Shown here piece after piece: positions 4,163 through 5,132 of a stretch of DNA of 5,132 nucleotides. Every line of letters starts with the position of its first letter. Positions within the stretch are counted from its first letter, which is position 1. The notes under the pieces are model-generated. The model was given only the letters and a program-made list of their open reading frames with translations, ran no database searches and was not told where the DNA came from. Made by a program: the position numbers and the translations under genes. Source of the stretch: an uncultured Clostridia bacterium (GTDB taxonomy: Bacteria > Bacillota > Clostridia > Christensenellales > Borkfalkiaceae); the NCBI GenBank assembly GCA_934273135.1, contig CAKQSU010000098.1, forward strand, positions 1 to 5,132, written 5' to 3'.

Positions 4163-5132
4163 ATGAAAAAAATTGCCGTTTTCGGGGGGTCCTTTAACCC
4201 CGTACACAAAGAACATAAAAAAATCGTCGAAGAAGCTTTAAAGGCTCTCGACGTCGATAAGCTCATCGTAATGCCCGCGGGCAAGCCCCCGCACAAAAAG
4301 GGCGCGGCTATCGCCGACGGGGCAATCAGAAAAAAACTTCTTTTAGTTGCCTTCGACGGCGAAAAAAACGTGGAAGTAAGCGATTACGAACTAAAAAAAG
4401 AGGGTTTAAGCTACACTTACGAAACGCTCGAACACTTAAACGCCCTATATAAAAGCGAAAAAACATATTTTCTCGTCGGCACCGATATGCTTTTCGACTT
4501 TCCCACTTGGAAATGCCCCGAAAAAATACTTAAAGCCGCAACGCTTTTCGTTACTAAAAGAGAGGGCGAGGACGAGGAAAAAGCCGAAAGGTTTTTTGCC
4601 GAGCATTTTAGCGAAAAAGTAAAATTCAGTCCGTACGTCGGCAAAAATATTTCCGGCACGAAAATCCGCGCTTATCTTGCCCTTGGTCTTAACGCTTGCG
4701 AATACCTTGACGAAAACGTCTACGATTACATCAAGAAAAACGGGCTTTATTCGGAAGGAAAAGCCGGCGAACTCGTCAGAAAAAACCTGCCAGAAAAGCG
4801 GCTTATACATACCGCGGGAGTCATGACTCTTGCCGTGCGTTACGCCCGCCGACTTAAAGTCAACGCGGACGAAGCCTTTTTGGCGGCAATGCTCCATGAC
4901 GTGGCAAAATACATGTCGCCCGAAAGCCTTTCCCTTTCCTATCCGGGCGTACCCGCACCCGTAATTCATCAATTTCTCGGCGCGGACTTTATAAAAAAAG
5001 AGCTTCCCCGAATAAGCGAAGATATCGTGAACGCCGTGAGATATCACACCACCGGGCGGGCGAACATGACGAGAATGGAACAGATAATTTTCCTTGCCGA
5101 CTTATTAGAAGAAAACAGAAGTTTTTGCGGAG
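4163..5132 (+). CDS. nadD: NadD-YqeK fusion: nicotinate-nucleotide adenylyltransferase plus HD-domain hydrolase (3' truncated)
   Basis: The frame is open from ATG 4163 to the window edge (323 residues, unfinished). Residues 1 to about 197 are NadD, which makes nicotinate adenine dinucleotide from NaMN and ATP. Seen are GGSFNP (8-13), the HxGH-type site as H15-K-E-H18, MPAGKPPHK (37-45), LVGTDMLFDFPTWK (104-117) and ISGTKIR (163-169, the ISSTxIR motif). Residues about 205 onward are YqeK, an HD-superfamily diadenosine tetraphosphate (Ap4A) hydrolase: H216 (HTAGV), H245-D246, H269, H295-T296 in YHTTGR, and AD at 312-313. The two parts are usually adjacent genes (nadD-yqeK-rsfS) in Firmicutes; here one frame runs through YIKKNGLYSEGKAGEL with no stop or restart. 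NadD-HD fusions are known in Mollicutes. The Glu at the Gly position of HxGH is unusual. The likely next gene, rsfS, is outside the window. Confidence 0.9.
   Translation, partial: MKKIAVFGGSFNPVHKEHKKIVEEALKALDVDKLIVMPAGKPPHKKGAAIADGAIRKKLLLVAFDGEKNVEVSDYELKKEGLSYTYETLEHLNALYKSEKTYFLVGTDMLFDFPTWKCPEKILKAATLFVTKREGEDEEKAERFFAEHFSEKVKFSPYVGKNISGTKIRAYLALGLNACEYLDENVYDYIKKNGLYSEGKAGELVRKNLPEKRLIHTAGVMTLAVRYARRLKVNADEAFLAAMLHDVAKYMSPESLSLSYPGVPAPVIHQFLGADFIKKELPRISEDIVNAVRYHTTGRANMTRMEQIIFLADLLEENRSFCG

Noticed and set aside
4445..5047. A 200-codon open frame on the minus strand
   Set aside because: It is antisense to the NadD-YqeK frame, which has family motifs throughout; the minus-strand translation resembles no known protein and has no ribosome-binding site.

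Overview
The window looks like chromosomal DNA of a spore-forming member of the Firmicutes, most likely class Clostridia. The evidence is a recognisable SpoIIQ sporulation protein behind a forespore-type (sigma-F/G-like) promoter, strong GGAGG ribosome-binding sites, sigma-A promoters with 17-bp spacers, a BspA-type leucine-rich-repeat lipoprotein and a NadD-YqeK fusion. The style (moderate GC, many LRR lipoproteins, hairpin-rich intergenic repeats) would fit a gut Christensenellales-like lineage, but that is only an impression.

Layout. 1-90: 3' end of an unrecognised gene. 133-924: spoIIQ with its own sigma-F/G-like promoter and a strong intrinsic terminator. 1030-1336: a monocistronic FmdB-type zinc-ribbon gene with a near-consensus promoter. 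1451-2970: an LRR lipoprotein gene with a strong extended -10 promoter, a leader of about 200 nt and a 12-bp-stem terminator. The leader holds a 148-bp array of five hairpins joined by TYGATAT words and enclosed by a 12-bp inverted repeat. 2971-3294: a gap between convergent genes, filled with a second hairpin array (linker word AAGGGGG) and a low-complexity TTGAAAGTT/AACTTTCAA block that runs into the next gene. 3295-4089 (minus): a four-helix membrane protein with a cytosolic domain, possibly a degenerate Mrr-like nuclease fold. 4128-5132: a divergent, probably leaderless gene encoding NadD fused to the HD-domain hydrolase YqeK, cut by the window edge.

The genes do not form one pathway. They are mostly single-gene units: sporulation (spoIIQ), a small zinc-ribbon protein, a surface lipoprotein, an unknown membrane protein, and NAD synthesis/dinucleotide turnover. 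The most unusual material is non-coding. Two separate intergenic arrays follow the same plan, in which a short conserved linker word alternates with hairpins whose sequences differ while their pairing is kept.
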